From the NCBI GenBank assembly GCA_051747265.1, contig JBNJFY010000004.1, positions 62,001 through 126,000 on the forward strand: a stretch of DNA of 64,000 nucleotides, read 5' to 3'. Shown in pieces: positions 8,598 through 16,572 of this stretch. The notes beneath the pieces were generated by a model. It had not been told where the DNA came from. It did not search any database and saw only the letters and a list, made by a program, of their open reading frames with translations. Position numbers and translations under genes: made by a program. Source of the stretch: JBNJFY01 sp051747265 (GTDB lineage Bacteria; Bacteroidota; Rhodothermia; Balneolales; Balneolaceae). How positions within the stretch are numbered: position 1 is the first letter of the stretch; each line of letters begins with the position of its first letter.

Positions 8598-9884
8598 TTA
8601 CGAGATATCGTATTGATCCAGTTTTCGGTAGAGCGTTCGCTCACTAACTCCCAATGCTTCGGATGCTTTGCGCCGATTCCCCTCAAATATTTGCAGGGCT
8701 CGTTGTATGAGGAATTTTTCAGTCTCTTCAATGGACGGAACCTGATCGCCTCCAAAAAACTCTCTCAATTCTTCTTCCTCGGGGCTTAATCCCGATTGCT
8801 CCGGGTATGCTTCCACAGGAGGTTGCATACGTTCCGAATCATACTGAAACTCTTCCGCATCTATGGAGCTATTGTCTTGTATGCTTTGGGGAAGGGCTTT
8901 CATATTGCCGCCAGAAAACACGTTATATAGAAGGCTGCCAAAATTGCCCAGCATTTTCTTCATGTCCGATATGTCGTGACGAAGCTCCATCAGTGCCCGA
9001 TAGATAAGTTCGCGATCTTTGGTGGATTCTCCGCTGTGTTCTTGCTGATAGGTCTCATCTTTCCGAGCTAGCACGGGCAAATTATCAGTCCCACCAACGT
9101 GTTGACGGCCTTTTAGATATTTTTGCAGAGTTTCCTGGTCAACATAGTTCGACTTCTCCAAGACCGCCAACTGTTCGGCCACATTGCGTAATTCCCGAAT
9201 ATTTCCGGGCCATCGATAACTAATCAATAACTGCTTGGCATCGTCGGACATCCCCTGAAATACTGAGTCGTGTTTGCGAGCAAATTCGCTGACGAATGTT
9301 CGAAAAATGGGGATGATATCCTCCTTGCGTTCACGCAGGGGAGGAAGCTTGATTTTGACCGTATCCAATCGGTAATACAAGTCTTCTCTAAAATCACCGG
9401 ATTGTACCAACTCCCAAAGATCTTTGTTGGTAGCGGCAATAACCCGGGTATCAGTCTTCTTTAGCTTACTGGATCCCACCCGAAAGAACTCTCCGGTTTC
9501 CAGGACCCGCAATAACTTAACCTGAACATTGGGCGGGGTATCTCCAATCTCATCTAGAAATATGGTTCCGCCATTGGCTTTCTCAAAATACCCATGCCTG
9601 GCTTCATGCGCTCCGGTAAAGGCACCTTTCTCATGTCCAAATAATTCACTTTCAATAATCCCTTCGGGAATCGCTCCGCAGTTAACGATAACTAAGTCCT
9701 TGTTGGATCGCTTACTCATAGCATGAATGGCCCGGGCGGTAACATCTTTACCTACCCCGCTTTCTCCCTGCAACAAGATGGTAATATCGGTAGGGGCCAC
9801 TTGCATGATTTTGTCAATCACCTGTTTTAGCGCAGCCGACTCACCAATAAGTCCAAAGCGTTCTTGAAATACTTTTCGATCCAT
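8598..9884 (-). CDS. Sigma-54-dependent transcriptional activator (no receiver domain)
   Basis: A 428-aa bacterial enhancer-binding protein. The AAA+ core has Walker A GESGVGKD (40-47), the sigma-54 contact loop GAFTGA (87-92) and Walker B TIFLDE (~107-112). A linker of ~100 residues leads to a Fis-type HTH at the C-terminus (EGNRRKASEALGVSERTLYRKL). There is no N-terminal receiver, GAF or PAS domain: the AAA+ core begins near residue 10. Activity must be controlled otherwise, or it is constitutive like PspF, which also lacks a receiver. It heads the operon with lptE and the TPR gene, which suggests envelope-related control. Its targets are not visible in the window. Confidence 0.92.
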   Translation of the reverse strand: MDRKVFQERFGLIGESAALKQVIDKIMQVAPTDITILLQGESGVGKDVTARAIHAMSKRSNKDLVIVNCGAIPEGIIESELFGHEKGAFTGAHEARHGYFEKANGGTIFLDEIGDTPPNVQVKLLRVLETGEFFRVGSSKLKKTDTRVIAATNKDLWELVQSGDFREDLYYRLDTVKIKLPPLRERKEDIIPIFRTFVSEFARKHDSVFQGMSDDAKQLLISYRWPGNIRELRNVAEQLAVLEKSNYVDQETLQKYLKGRQHVGGTDNLPVLARKDETYQQEHSGESTKDRELIYRALMELRHDISDMKKMLGNFGSLLYNVFSGGNMKALPQSIQDNSSIDAEEFQYDSERMQPPVEAYPEQSGLSPEEEELREFFGGDQVPSIEETEKFLIQRALQIFEGNRRKASEALGVSERTLYRKLDQYDIS

Positions 9885-10043
9885 ATCGGAGTATTATTTT
9901 AAAAATCAAAGTTCGTATCTGCTTGCCATATTTAAAACAATGGTATCCAGATCGATGTTCGAAAATCTGTAGATGATCTGCTAAAGTACAAAATATTCAA
10001 TAGCACTACGACTTCCATTCCCAATAGAAATATCAGGTGGGGA

Positions 10044-10080
10044 TAAAAAAAGAGCCGCGGGGTTCAGACCACGGCTCTTG
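10044..10080 (-). terminator. Terminator of yceI-like gene
   Basis: AAGAGCCGCGG (10050-10060) pairs with CCACGGCTCTT (10069-10079) with one mismatch. The adjacent A-run at 10045-10051 becomes a U-tract for minus-strand transcripts leaving the gene that ends at 10108. Confidence 0.85.
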
Positions 10081-10107
10081 CTTGCAGTTATTTAGGGAAA
10101 TAAAATG

Positions 10108-10728
10108 CTATTTCTCAGCTTTGGACTGTTCTTGCTGAGTCTGATTGATAAGCTGGGCTTTAATGGTCAACCGTACTTGATCGCTGACTACGGCTACCCC
10201 TTCGGTCATTTTGCTCCATTTTAAACCAAAATCTTTGCGATTGAGAGTGCCGGTAGCGGTGAACCCCATGCGATCGTTGCCAAACATATCGGTGATCCGA
10301 CCTTTGTATTCAACATCCAGTGTTATGGGCTGGGTAGTACCACGGATGGTAATATCACCGGTGAGTTGGTATTTCTGATCGCCGACCTTGGTCATCTTCT
10401 TGGAGACAAAGGTTAATTCGGGATGTTCAGCGGCAGCGAAGAAATCATCTGACTTTAAATGTGCGTCACGATCGCCATTGTCCGTGTCTATGCTGTTGAC
10501 TTGGATTGTGGCATTCGCTTTAGCGTCTTGCAGATCCTCACCGTTGGTAATCAGTTTACCAGAGAACTCAGTGAAGGTACCGGTTACGTCAAACATGCCC
10601 ATGTGGGTCACAGTAAACTCGACATCGGTGTGTGCCGGATCGACCTGCCATGCTGTATGAGATTGACCCAGTACGGTGAAAGGAGCAATAAATATTGCCG
10701 TTAACAAGGTGAATAATACGCGTTTCAT
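10108..10728 (-). CDS. YceI-family periplasmic lipocalin-like protein
   Basis: About 206 aa from the ATG at 10728, chosen because it gives a clean signal peptide (MKRVLFTLLTAIFIAPFTVLGQ). The longer frame to 10803 would run into the operator region. The mature part shows YceI marks: WQVDPAHTDVEFTVTHMG, TFTEFSGKL, HLKSDDFF, LTFVSKKM and GTLNRKDFGLKW. YceI proteins form a lipid-binding beta-barrel for polyisoprenoid or amide ligands in the periplasm. It is divergent to a MarR-family regulator with a shared perfect palindrome between them. This implies control by that regulator. Confidence 0.9.
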   Translation of the reverse strand: MKRVLFTLLTAIFIAPFTVLGQSHTAWQVDPAHTDVEFTVTHMGMFDVTGTFTEFSGKLITNGEDLQDAKANATIQVNSIDTDNGDRDAHLKSDDFFAAAEHPELTFVSKKMTKVGDQKYQLTGDITIRGTTQPITLDVEYKGRITDMFGNDRMGFTATGTLNRKDFGLKWSKMTEGVAVVSDQVRLTIKAQLINQTQQEQSKAEK

Positions 10729-10797
10729 AATAAATGAATTGGTTTGTTTCGGTTGTTTTTGATTCGTCTCCATAATTAGATGTTCACAACAATAGTT

Positions 10798-10816
10798 CAA
10801 CATTAAATTAATGTTG
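10798..10816. promoter_or_regulatory. Perfect 19-bp palindrome, probable MarR operator
   Basis: CAACATTAAATTAATGTTG has 9-bp perfect arms around a central A. It lies 70 bp upstream of the yceI ATG and 67 bp upstream of the marR ATG. Size, AT-rich TTAA core and position in a divergent promoter fit a MarR dimer site. Confidence 0.75.
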
Positions 10817-10883
10817 TCAACGAAAATTGTTTATCTGGTATAAATGTGCGTATTTGGTTATGAACCCCAAATAAATAGCGAGT

Positions 10884-11333
10884 ATGCGCTTAGAAGAAGA
10901 GATTAAACAGACCCAACCGATCAGTGAATATGAGAAAGGAGTCATAAATATAATGCTCACCGATCATTTCCTCTCTTCCCGGTTAAAGGAATTTTTGGCA
11001 CGCTTTGGGTTGACCACTCAGCAGTATAATATTCTGCGCATACTTAGAGGTCAGTATCCTAAACCATCATCTAACAATCTGATCAAGGATCGGATGTTGT
11101 TTAAAAACGCGGATACCTCCCGGTTGGTGAATCGGTTAGCGGAAAAAGGGTATGTGGAACGCACCCCATCGGAAGAAGATCGCAGGCGGGTAGAGATTCG
11201 AATATCTCAACAAGGGTTAGATAATTTGGAGCAGATTGATAATCAGATAGATACCATCGAGTCCCTGCTGGATAACTTGAGTCTTGAGGAAGTAACCGAA
11301 CTGAATCGATTACTGGATAAGGTCAGGGAATAA
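10884..11333 (+). CDS. MarR-family transcriptional regulator
   Basis: A 149-aa winged-helix protein. The region LARFGLTTQQYNILRILRG, the recognition-helix region NADTSRLVNRLAEKGYVER and the wing SEEDRRRVEIRISQQG are typical of MarR. The family acts as homodimers that repress divergently transcribed genes until a small ligand binds or a cysteine is oxidised. It has no cysteine, so a ligand-type signal is more likely. The divergent yceI-like gene and the shared 19-bp palindrome make autoregulation and yceI control the simplest reading. Confidence 0.9.
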   Translation: MRLEEEIKQTQPISEYEKGVINIMLTDHFLSSRLKEFLARFGLTTQQYNILRILRGQYPKPSSNNLIKDRMLFKNADTSRLVNRLAEKGYVERTPSEEDRRRVEIRISQQGLDNLEQIDNQIDTIESLLDNLSLEEVTELNRLLDKVRE

Positions 11334-11364
11334 AAAAGGTGAGTCATCCCGGATGAGCTCACCT
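11331..11364 (-). terminator. Terminator of miaB
   Basis: AGGTGAGTCATC (11337-11348) pairs with GATGAGCTCACCT (11352-11364) with one bulge. The A-run 11332-11337 gives a U-tract on the minus strand. It overlaps the last codon of marR, so convergent transcripts meet here. Confidence 0.8.
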
Positions 11365-11394
11365 AAAGTAAAGAGTTGTGGTATCGTTTCAGTG

Positions 11395-12777
11395 TTAGGC
11401 AGTTACCGTTTCTTCCTGGGGTTCGGATTCGAAGAATTCCTGTATGGAAGATCGTTTGATGGCCTTACCGATCAAGGTAGCTGAGGTGCAGTCGGTGATT
11501 TCTACTTCCACATATTGGCCTTTTTCATAATCTTCACGATCAAAAACCACCATTTTGTTGGTATCGGTTCGACCCGCTAATTGTTCATCAGAACGTTTAC
11601 TAGAGCCCTCCACCAATACCAGATGTCGAGAGCCGATTTCAGCTTTATTCAGCTCCCCTTGGATATTCATCTGCTGTTCGATAATCTCGGACAACCGTCT
11701 CTTTTTAACCTCTTCAGGTATATTATCCTCATATTTGCGATAGGCCAAGGTTCGTTCCCGTTCGGAATAAGCGAACATATACGCCAGATCGTAGCGGACT
11801 TCCTTCATCAAGCTGAGTGTATCCTGATGTTCTTCTTCGGTTTCATCGCAGAAGCCGGTAATGATATCCGTAGACAAAGATACTCCGGGAATGATATCCC
11901 GCATCTTGTCGATCAGCTCCAAGTATTGCTCACGGGTGTAAGGCCGACGCATGCGCTCCAGCACATCATCATTACCCGATTGAGCGGGGATATGAATGTA
12001 ATTGCAGATATTCGGTCGCTCATTGATAACATGCAGCAACTCATTCGGGAAATCCTTGGGATGTGAGGTGGAGAAACGGATTCTCATTTCCGGATCCACC
12101 AAGCTGGCCTTGTGCATCAAATCCGCAAAACTGGTGTCGCTCTCTTCATCATGATAAGAGTTCACATTTTGCCCCAACAGGGTGACATCTTTGTAGCCAG
12201 ATTCACTCAGCGATTTCAATTCATTCAGAATAGAGGAGACCGGGCGACTGCGTTCACGTCCACGGGTAAAGGGTACCACGCAAAAGGAGCACATGTTATC
12301 ACAGCCACGAGAAATGGATACAAAAGCAGTTAGGCCATCGCCGGTGGTACGCACGGGGGTAATGTCGGCATAAGTTTCTTCCATAGACAACAGCACATTG
12401 ACCGCCTTGCGACCATCATCTACTTCATTTAACAGTTGCGGGAGATCCCGATAAGCATCCGGACCGACCACCAGATCTACTAAACGATCTTTTTCCAGGA
12501 ATTTATCACGAATACGTTCGGCCATACAGCCCAAAACGCCAACCGTGATATTGCGATCTTTCTCTTCCCGCATGGCCCGAAGCTCTTTCAAGCGGTTCCA
12601 GACTTTTTGTTCGGCATTATCCCGAATAGAGCAGGTGTTTAGGAAGATCACGTCTGCTTCTTCGACATCCTGGATGGGCTTCATGCCGTCTTCAATCAGG
12701 ATCGAATTCACGATTTCGGAGTCAGCGAAATTCATCTGACATCCATACGTCTCGATATAAAAATTACGTCCGTTCAA
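11395..12777 (-). CDS. miaB: tRNA-2-methylthio-N6-dimethylallyladenosine synthase
   Basis: A 460-aa radical-SAM methylthiotransferase. The N-terminal UPF0004 domain has the three cluster cysteines C13 (YGCQMN), C49 (NTCSIR) and C84 (LGCMAER). The radical-SAM motif is C159-x3-C163-x2-C166 (RGCDNMCSFC). A TRAM domain follows near residues 375-440. MiaB adds the 2-methylthio group to i6A37 in tRNAs that read UNN codons. The full length and all six cysteines are present. A possible promoter -7 element lies ~45 bp upstream. The last residues after the TRAM domain are acidic. Confidence 0.96.
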   Translation of the reverse strand: MNGRNFYIETYGCQMNFADSEIVNSILIEDGMKPIQDVEEADVIFLNTCSIRDNAEQKVWNRLKELRAMREEKDRNITVGVLGCMAERIRDKFLEKDRLVDLVVGPDAYRDLPQLLNEVDDGRKAVNVLLSMEETYADITPVRTTGDGLTAFVSISRGCDNMCSFCVVPFTRGRERSRPVSSILNELKSLSESGYKDVTLLGQNVNSYHDEESDTSFADLMHKASLVDPEMRIRFSTSHPKDFPNELLHVINERPNICNYIHIPAQSGNDDVLERMRRPYTREQYLELIDKMRDIIPGVSLSTDIITGFCDETEEEHQDTLSLMKEVRYDLAYMFAYSERERTLAYRKYEDNIPEEVKKRRLSEIIEQQMNIQGELNKAEIGSRHLVLVEGSSKRSDEQLAGRTDTNKMVVFDREDYEKGQYVEVEITDCTSATLIGKAIKRSSIQEFFESEPQEETVTA

Positions 12778-12821
12778 GGCTAAGTCGCTTTAATTTGGCG
12801 GTTGATGAATCAGGGAATATA

Positions 12822-12829
12822 CAAAAATA
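12822..12829 (-). promoter_or_regulatory. Possible -7 element for miaB
   Basis: On the minus strand this reads TATTTTTG, matching TAnnTTTG, 45 bp upstream of the miaB ATG. No TTG at the ideal 19-22 nt spacing was found (the nearest is 15 nt), so this is weak. Confidence 0.3.
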
Positions 12830-12838
12830 TGTAGGGGA

Positions 12839-13366
12839 TTACACCAAGCCACGCTCAGTAATTTGCCGCCATTGTTGATGTAACTGCATACGCAGTAGTT
12901 CCGAATGTTGAAAATCGGAATCACTCAAAACAATCTCGCTATCGGAGGCTGCATCGGTATCATGACGCCACAGTTTAAGTTGTGAATCTACTGAGGGAAT
13001 GAGTTCGGCAATCTGATCCGCGGGAAAGAAAAGCAGTTGTTGATGCAGATGATACCACTGTTGATAAATGTGTTCGCGCAGGGCAATGAGAGCAGGAAAC
13101 CAGTTGCTAACGGAGGCGGTTGCATTGCTTTCCTGATCATGATATTGGGAAAGTAAACCACGATAACTGTGCATAGCGCTTCTCAGCCGTCCCCAAATTT
13201 GATCAATTGTATTCGGGTCCGGTTGGTCATCCTTATTCCGCTGGGGATTGTAATGCTTAAAATTACGGATTAGCCGCAGTGAAGTAGTCAGCGTAAGCAA
13301 AGAAGAAGCTGACCAAAACTGTTTTAAAGCGTTAAAAGAGCCGTCATCGGAGTTTATTTGGGCCAT
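12839..13366 (-). CDS. Hypothetical helical protein downstream of pyrE
   Basis: A 175-aa protein of unknown function. I recognise no family. It is rich in Gln, His, Leu and Trp with predicted long helices, for example IYQQWYHLHQQLLFF and LRMQLHQQWRQITERGLV. It has no signal peptide, transmembrane span or metal motif. Its start overlaps the end of pyrE by 13 bp, so the two are co-transcribed and possibly translationally coupled. The overlap and consistent codon use support it as a real gene. Its function cannot be proposed. Confidence 0.65.
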   Translation of the reverse strand: MAQINSDDGSFNALKQFWSASSLLTLTTSLRLIRNFKHYNPQRNKDDQPDPNTIDQIWGRLRSAMHSYRGLLSQYHDQESNATASVSNWFPALIALREHIYQQWYHLHQQLLFFPADQIAELIPSVDSQLKLWRHDTDAASDSEIVLSDSDFQHSELLRMQLHQQWRQITERGLV

Positions 13367-13995
13367 GTATCGGGGCGAGACCGCCAGTTATTCAACGTTT
13401 CTAAATCGGATTCATCAACATACCCGTTATCACGAGCAACCCCAATTAACGTTGAATAATCGGTTAGCGTATATACGGGAATATCCAGCTCTTCAAACTT
13501 TTTGCGGGATTCGTCAAAATCGTAGGTAAAGATGCAGTAGATGGCATCTACATGGGCACCTACAAACTGGAGAGCCTCCACAACGGATAAGACAGATCCA
13601 CCCGTAGAGATTAAATCTTCAATCACCACCGTGTGTTCGCCTTTCTGCACGCCGCCTTCAATCTGGTTGCCCATGCCGTAGGATTTGGCTTTGGCTCGTA
13701 CATAAGCCAGCGGTTTATCCAAGTTACCAGCTACCCAAGCGGAATGTGGGATCCCAGCGGTGGCCGTACCGGTCACTACATCGATATCCGGATTGTTTTC
13801 TGAAATTATATCAGTCAGATGTCGCGCAATTTTTTTGCGAATTTCCGGATAGCGTAAAGTGAGCCGGTTATCGCAATAGATGGGAGAGTTCCAACCTGAA
13901 GACCACACAAACGGATCTTTCGGGCGGAGGATTACAGCATCAATTTGGAGCAGATGCAGAGCTAGCTCTTTTGCGAACGCGTTATCAATAATCAT
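13354..13995 (-). CDS. pyrE: Orotate phosphoribosyltransferase
   Basis: A 213-aa PRTase making orotidine 5'-monophosphate from orotate and PRPP in pyrimidine synthesis. The 13-residue PRPP-binding motif VVIEDLISTGGS is at 123-134. Upstream VTGTATAGIPHSAW (~74-87) and YVRAKAKSYGMGNQIEG (~98-114) form the orotate site and flexible loop, with the catalytic Lys residues in RAKAKSYG. The length fits the bacterial enzyme. No other pyr gene is close. An unknown gene overlaps its 3' end. Confidence 0.95.
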   Translation of the reverse strand: MIIDNAFAKELALHLLQIDAVILRPKDPFVWSSGWNSPIYCDNRLTLRYPEIRKKIARHLTDIISENNPDIDVVTGTATAGIPHSAWVAGNLDKPLAYVRAKAKSYGMGNQIEGGVQKGEHTVVIEDLISTGGSVLSVVEALQFVGAHVDAIYCIFTYDFDESRKKFEELDIPVYTLTDYSTLIGVARDNGYVDESDLETLNNWRSRPDTWPK

Positions 13996-14079
13996 ATATC
14001 AAATAAACTCAATAAGTGGTCATGATCGATCGATGATACATCCTTACAAATTCACTGATGTATCCCGGTGGAGTAACCT

Positions 14080-14562
14080 TTACAGCAGGCTTACCCCAAA
14101 AAGTATCAATGATAAGCAGATAAAGGCATAAAAACCACCAAGCAGATCATCAACCAAGATTCCCCACCCGCCGGGGAGTTGCTGCAACTGATCTACGCCC
14201 AAAGGCTTTTTGATATCAAAAAATCGGAATAGCACAAATCCCCCCAGTAAAAGGTAGATGTCTGAACTGATGTGCCCGGTAAAAGGCAGCATAGGGGTGT
14301 AGATGAAGGCCATACCTTGTCCGGCCCACTCATCCATTACCAATGGCGAAGGGTCGCCTCCCCAAACCTCTTCACAAACATCCGCGACCCATAAAGTGAG
14401 CAGCGAACAGATGATGGTAAATAGCACCATCCCATACCAGGGCAGGTTGTTGGCGATGAAAAAGATGGGGATTAACGCAAAAAAGCTACCCCAGGTTCCT
14501 GGAGCATTGGGAAGAAAACCGGCATAGAAAACACTGCCGATGAGAGGTTTAAGTCGATGCAT
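14080..14562 (-). CDS. pgpA: Phosphatidylglycerophosphatase A
   Basis: A 160-aa inner-membrane phosphatase with about four hydrophobic spans. Family marks are AGFLPNAPGTWGS (~14-26), MDEWAGQGMAF (~76-86), FRFFDIKKPLGVDQLQ and GGWGILVDDLLGGFYA near the C-terminus. It removes phosphate from phosphatidylglycerol phosphate to give phosphatidylglycerol. It overlaps the 3' end of pgsA by 14 bp, so the enzyme that makes its substrate is translated from the same message. These consecutive steps of anionic phospholipid synthesis are coupled here. Confidence 0.93.
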   Translation of the reverse strand: MHRLKPLIGSVFYAGFLPNAPGTWGSFFALIPIFFIANNLPWYGMVLFTIICSLLTLWVADVCEEVWGGDPSPLVMDEWAGQGMAFIYTPMLPFTGHISSDIYLLLGGFVLFRFFDIKKPLGVDQLQQLPGGWGILVDDLLGGFYAFICLSLILFGVSLL

Positions 14563-15148
14563 TGTTTCTTAGGGTAAAAATCTCGCGATTAAAGTAGATG
14601 TATTCTAGACCTGTGTAAACGGTGATAACAACGATGATGTAGAGCGCCCAACTAAGCAGACCCGACTGCATAAGTTGCTGACTAAAATAGCCGATGCTCA
14701 TTTCTGGTGCTTGAATAAATACGCCCACCAGCAAGACAACATATAAAAAAAGCATTTGGCTGAACGTTTTAATTTTGGCACTCTGTCGCGTAATCATCAC
14801 CTGCTTGTGTCGTTCCGCTATCAGACGCATTCCGGTAACCACCACATCGCGAATGACGATAAGTGAGATGGCCCACCAAGGAAATTGGCTGGGATCGATA
14901 AACGGCAGACAGAAAAAGCCGGCAAAGGTTAAAAACTTATCAGCTAACGGATCCAGGAAAACGCCATAATTCGAGTGAGCCTCATACATACGTGCGATGT
15001 AGCCATCAAAAAAATCGGTAACTGCGGCCACCGCGAATACAGCAATGCTTAACGAACGCCAAACCAAGGCGTCTTGCAAGTACATAAGGAGGAAAATGGG
15101 GGCCAATATTATCCGGAGGCCACTTAATATGTTGGGTATTCGTTGCAC
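14549..15148 (-). CDS. pgsA: CDP-diacylglycerol-glycerol-3-phosphate phosphatidyltransferase
   Basis: A 199-aa CDP-alcohol phosphatidyltransferase with several membrane spans. The family motif DG-x2-AR-x8-G-x3-D-x3-D is complete: D45, D48, G49, R53, G62, D66 and D70 within DFFDGYIARMY and YGVFLDPLADK. It joins CDP-diacylglycerol and sn-glycerol 3-phosphate to give phosphatidylglycerol phosphate. pgpA follows with a 14-bp overlap. The N-terminus IPNILSGLRIILAP is typical for PgsA, as opposed to PssA or CdsA-type enzymes. Confidence 0.93.
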   Translation of the reverse strand: MQRIPNILSGLRIILAPIFLLMYLQDALVWRSLSIAVFAVAAVTDFFDGYIARMYEAHSNYGVFLDPLADKFLTFAGFFCLPFIDPSQFPWWAISLIVIRDVVVTGMRLIAERHKQVMITRQSAKIKTFSQMLFLYVVLLVGVFIQAPEMSIGYFSQQLMQSGLLSWALYIIVVITVYTGLEYIYFNREIFTLRNNAST

Positions 15149-15260
15149 GATGTAAAGATATGAATTGTATAGGTTTTATAAATCCGAATCTTAAAGAGTT
15201 TCACTATGAGTGATTAGTTGATATTTTGGCCCATCATTAATCTGATAGATCAGGCACTCT

Positions 15261-16571
15261 ATGAAAGCAACGATAATTTCCATCGGCGATGAACTATTAA
15301 TCGGTGATACGGTAAATACCAACGCCAGCTGGATGGCTCAGAAACTGACCGAATGGGGCATTAACGTGGGATTGATCAGCACCATCGGGGACAATCTGGA
15401 GCAGATGAAAAACCTGATTCAGACCGGATTGCAAAAATACGATCTGGTGTTGACCACTGGGGGATTGGGTCCCACCCATGATGATGTGACCAAGCAGGCT
15501 ATTTGCGAATTGTTAGATCGGGAGCTGGTGGAGCATACCCCGACTTTGGAATACGTTCAAAGCTTTTTTAAACGACGGGGCATCCCCTTTACTCAGTCCA
15601 ATTACGGACAAGCGATGATTCCCGAAGGTGCGGAAGTGCTGCAGAATAATATGGGAACCGCTCCTGGACTCTGGTTGCCTTTAAATGGACATATCTTGGT
15701 CGTAATGCCGGGGGTTCCCAGAGAAATGAAATTTTTGATGGAGCAGCGGATTCGACCACGTATCCTAGATGATATGCAGGCGGTGGATCAGATTCGGAAA
15801 GTAGTATACCGGCGAACGGCCGGAGTGGGGGAAAGCGAACTCAGTGATCGCTATCTACCTGAAATTTCTGATATTGCCCAAGAGCATGGTAGTGTGGCTT
15901 TTCTACCTGGTATCGAGGGAGTGACGTTGCGCATTACTGCACAAGGAAATTCAAATGAAGCAGCAGATTCTCATCTGGAGGCTATCCTGACTTATATTGA
16001 ACAGCAGGTGGGAGAGTTCATTTACGCAGATCAAAAATCGGATTCACTATCTGTGGCTGTCGGGAAACGACTTAAGGATACCGGCCAGTCGCTAGCCACG
16101 GCCGAAAGTTGTACCGGAGGTTTATTGGGAAGCACCATTACCGATGTTCCGGGCAGCAGCGAATACTTTTTGGGCGGGGAAATAACCTATTCCAATGAAG
16201 CCAAGATGCGAGAACTACAGGTTGAAGAGGAAGATCTCAAGAAATATGGAGCAGTGAGCGGTCCTGTGGCCGGACAGATGGCCAAGGCGGTAGCCCAACG
16301 AAATAATGCCAGTATCGGAATTTCAACCACGGGCATTGCCGGACCCGGAGGCGGATCGGATGAGAAGCCGGTGGGTACGGTTTGGTTTGGCTTTTACGCA
16401 AGTGAGCATGCAGACCATTCTAAGCATTTTGTTTGCAAAGCGGTGCTCACCAAAGATCGCCAAGTCAACAAGGAACGCTCCGTGGCGATTGCTTTGGAAT
16501 TGATTCGTCGGTATTTAGATGGCATTGATCCCTTACCTTATGGAATGAAAAAGCAGGAGATAGGCTCGTAA
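15261..16571 (+). CDS. cinA: CinA-like competence/damage-inducible protein (NMN amidohydrolase)
   Basis: A 436-aa two-domain protein. The N-terminal MoCF-like domain (~1-170) contains SIGDELLIGDTVNTNA and TTGGLGPTHDDVT and has ADP-ribose pyrophosphatase activity in studied homologues. The C-terminal domain (~260-420) contains AESCTGG (281-287) and GIAGPGGGSDEKPVGTVWFG, the nicotinamide-mononucleotide deamidase site. The protein salvages NAD by-products. It is followed after only 1 bp by a barrel gene, so the two may share a transcript although no functional link is known. Confidence 0.95.
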   Translation: MKATIISIGDELLIGDTVNTNASWMAQKLTEWGINVGLISTIGDNLEQMKNLIQTGLQKYDLVLTTGGLGPTHDDVTKQAICELLDRELVEHTPTLEYVQSFFKRRGIPFTQSNYGQAMIPEGAEVLQNNMGTAPGLWLPLNGHILVVMPGVPREMKFLMEQRIRPRILDDMQAVDQIRKVVYRRTAGVGESELSDRYLPEISDIAQEHGSVAFLPGIEGVTLRITAQGNSNEAADSHLEAILTYIEQQVGEFIYADQKSDSLSVAVGKRLKDTGQSLATAESCTGGLLGSTITDVPGSSEYFLGGEITYSNEAKMRELQVEEEDLKKYGAVSGPVAGQMAKAVAQRNNASIGISTTGIAGPGGGSDEKPVGTVWFGFYASEHADHSKHFVCKAVLTKDRQVNKERSVAIALELIRRYLDGIDPLPYGMKKQEIGS

Positions 16572-16572
16572 A

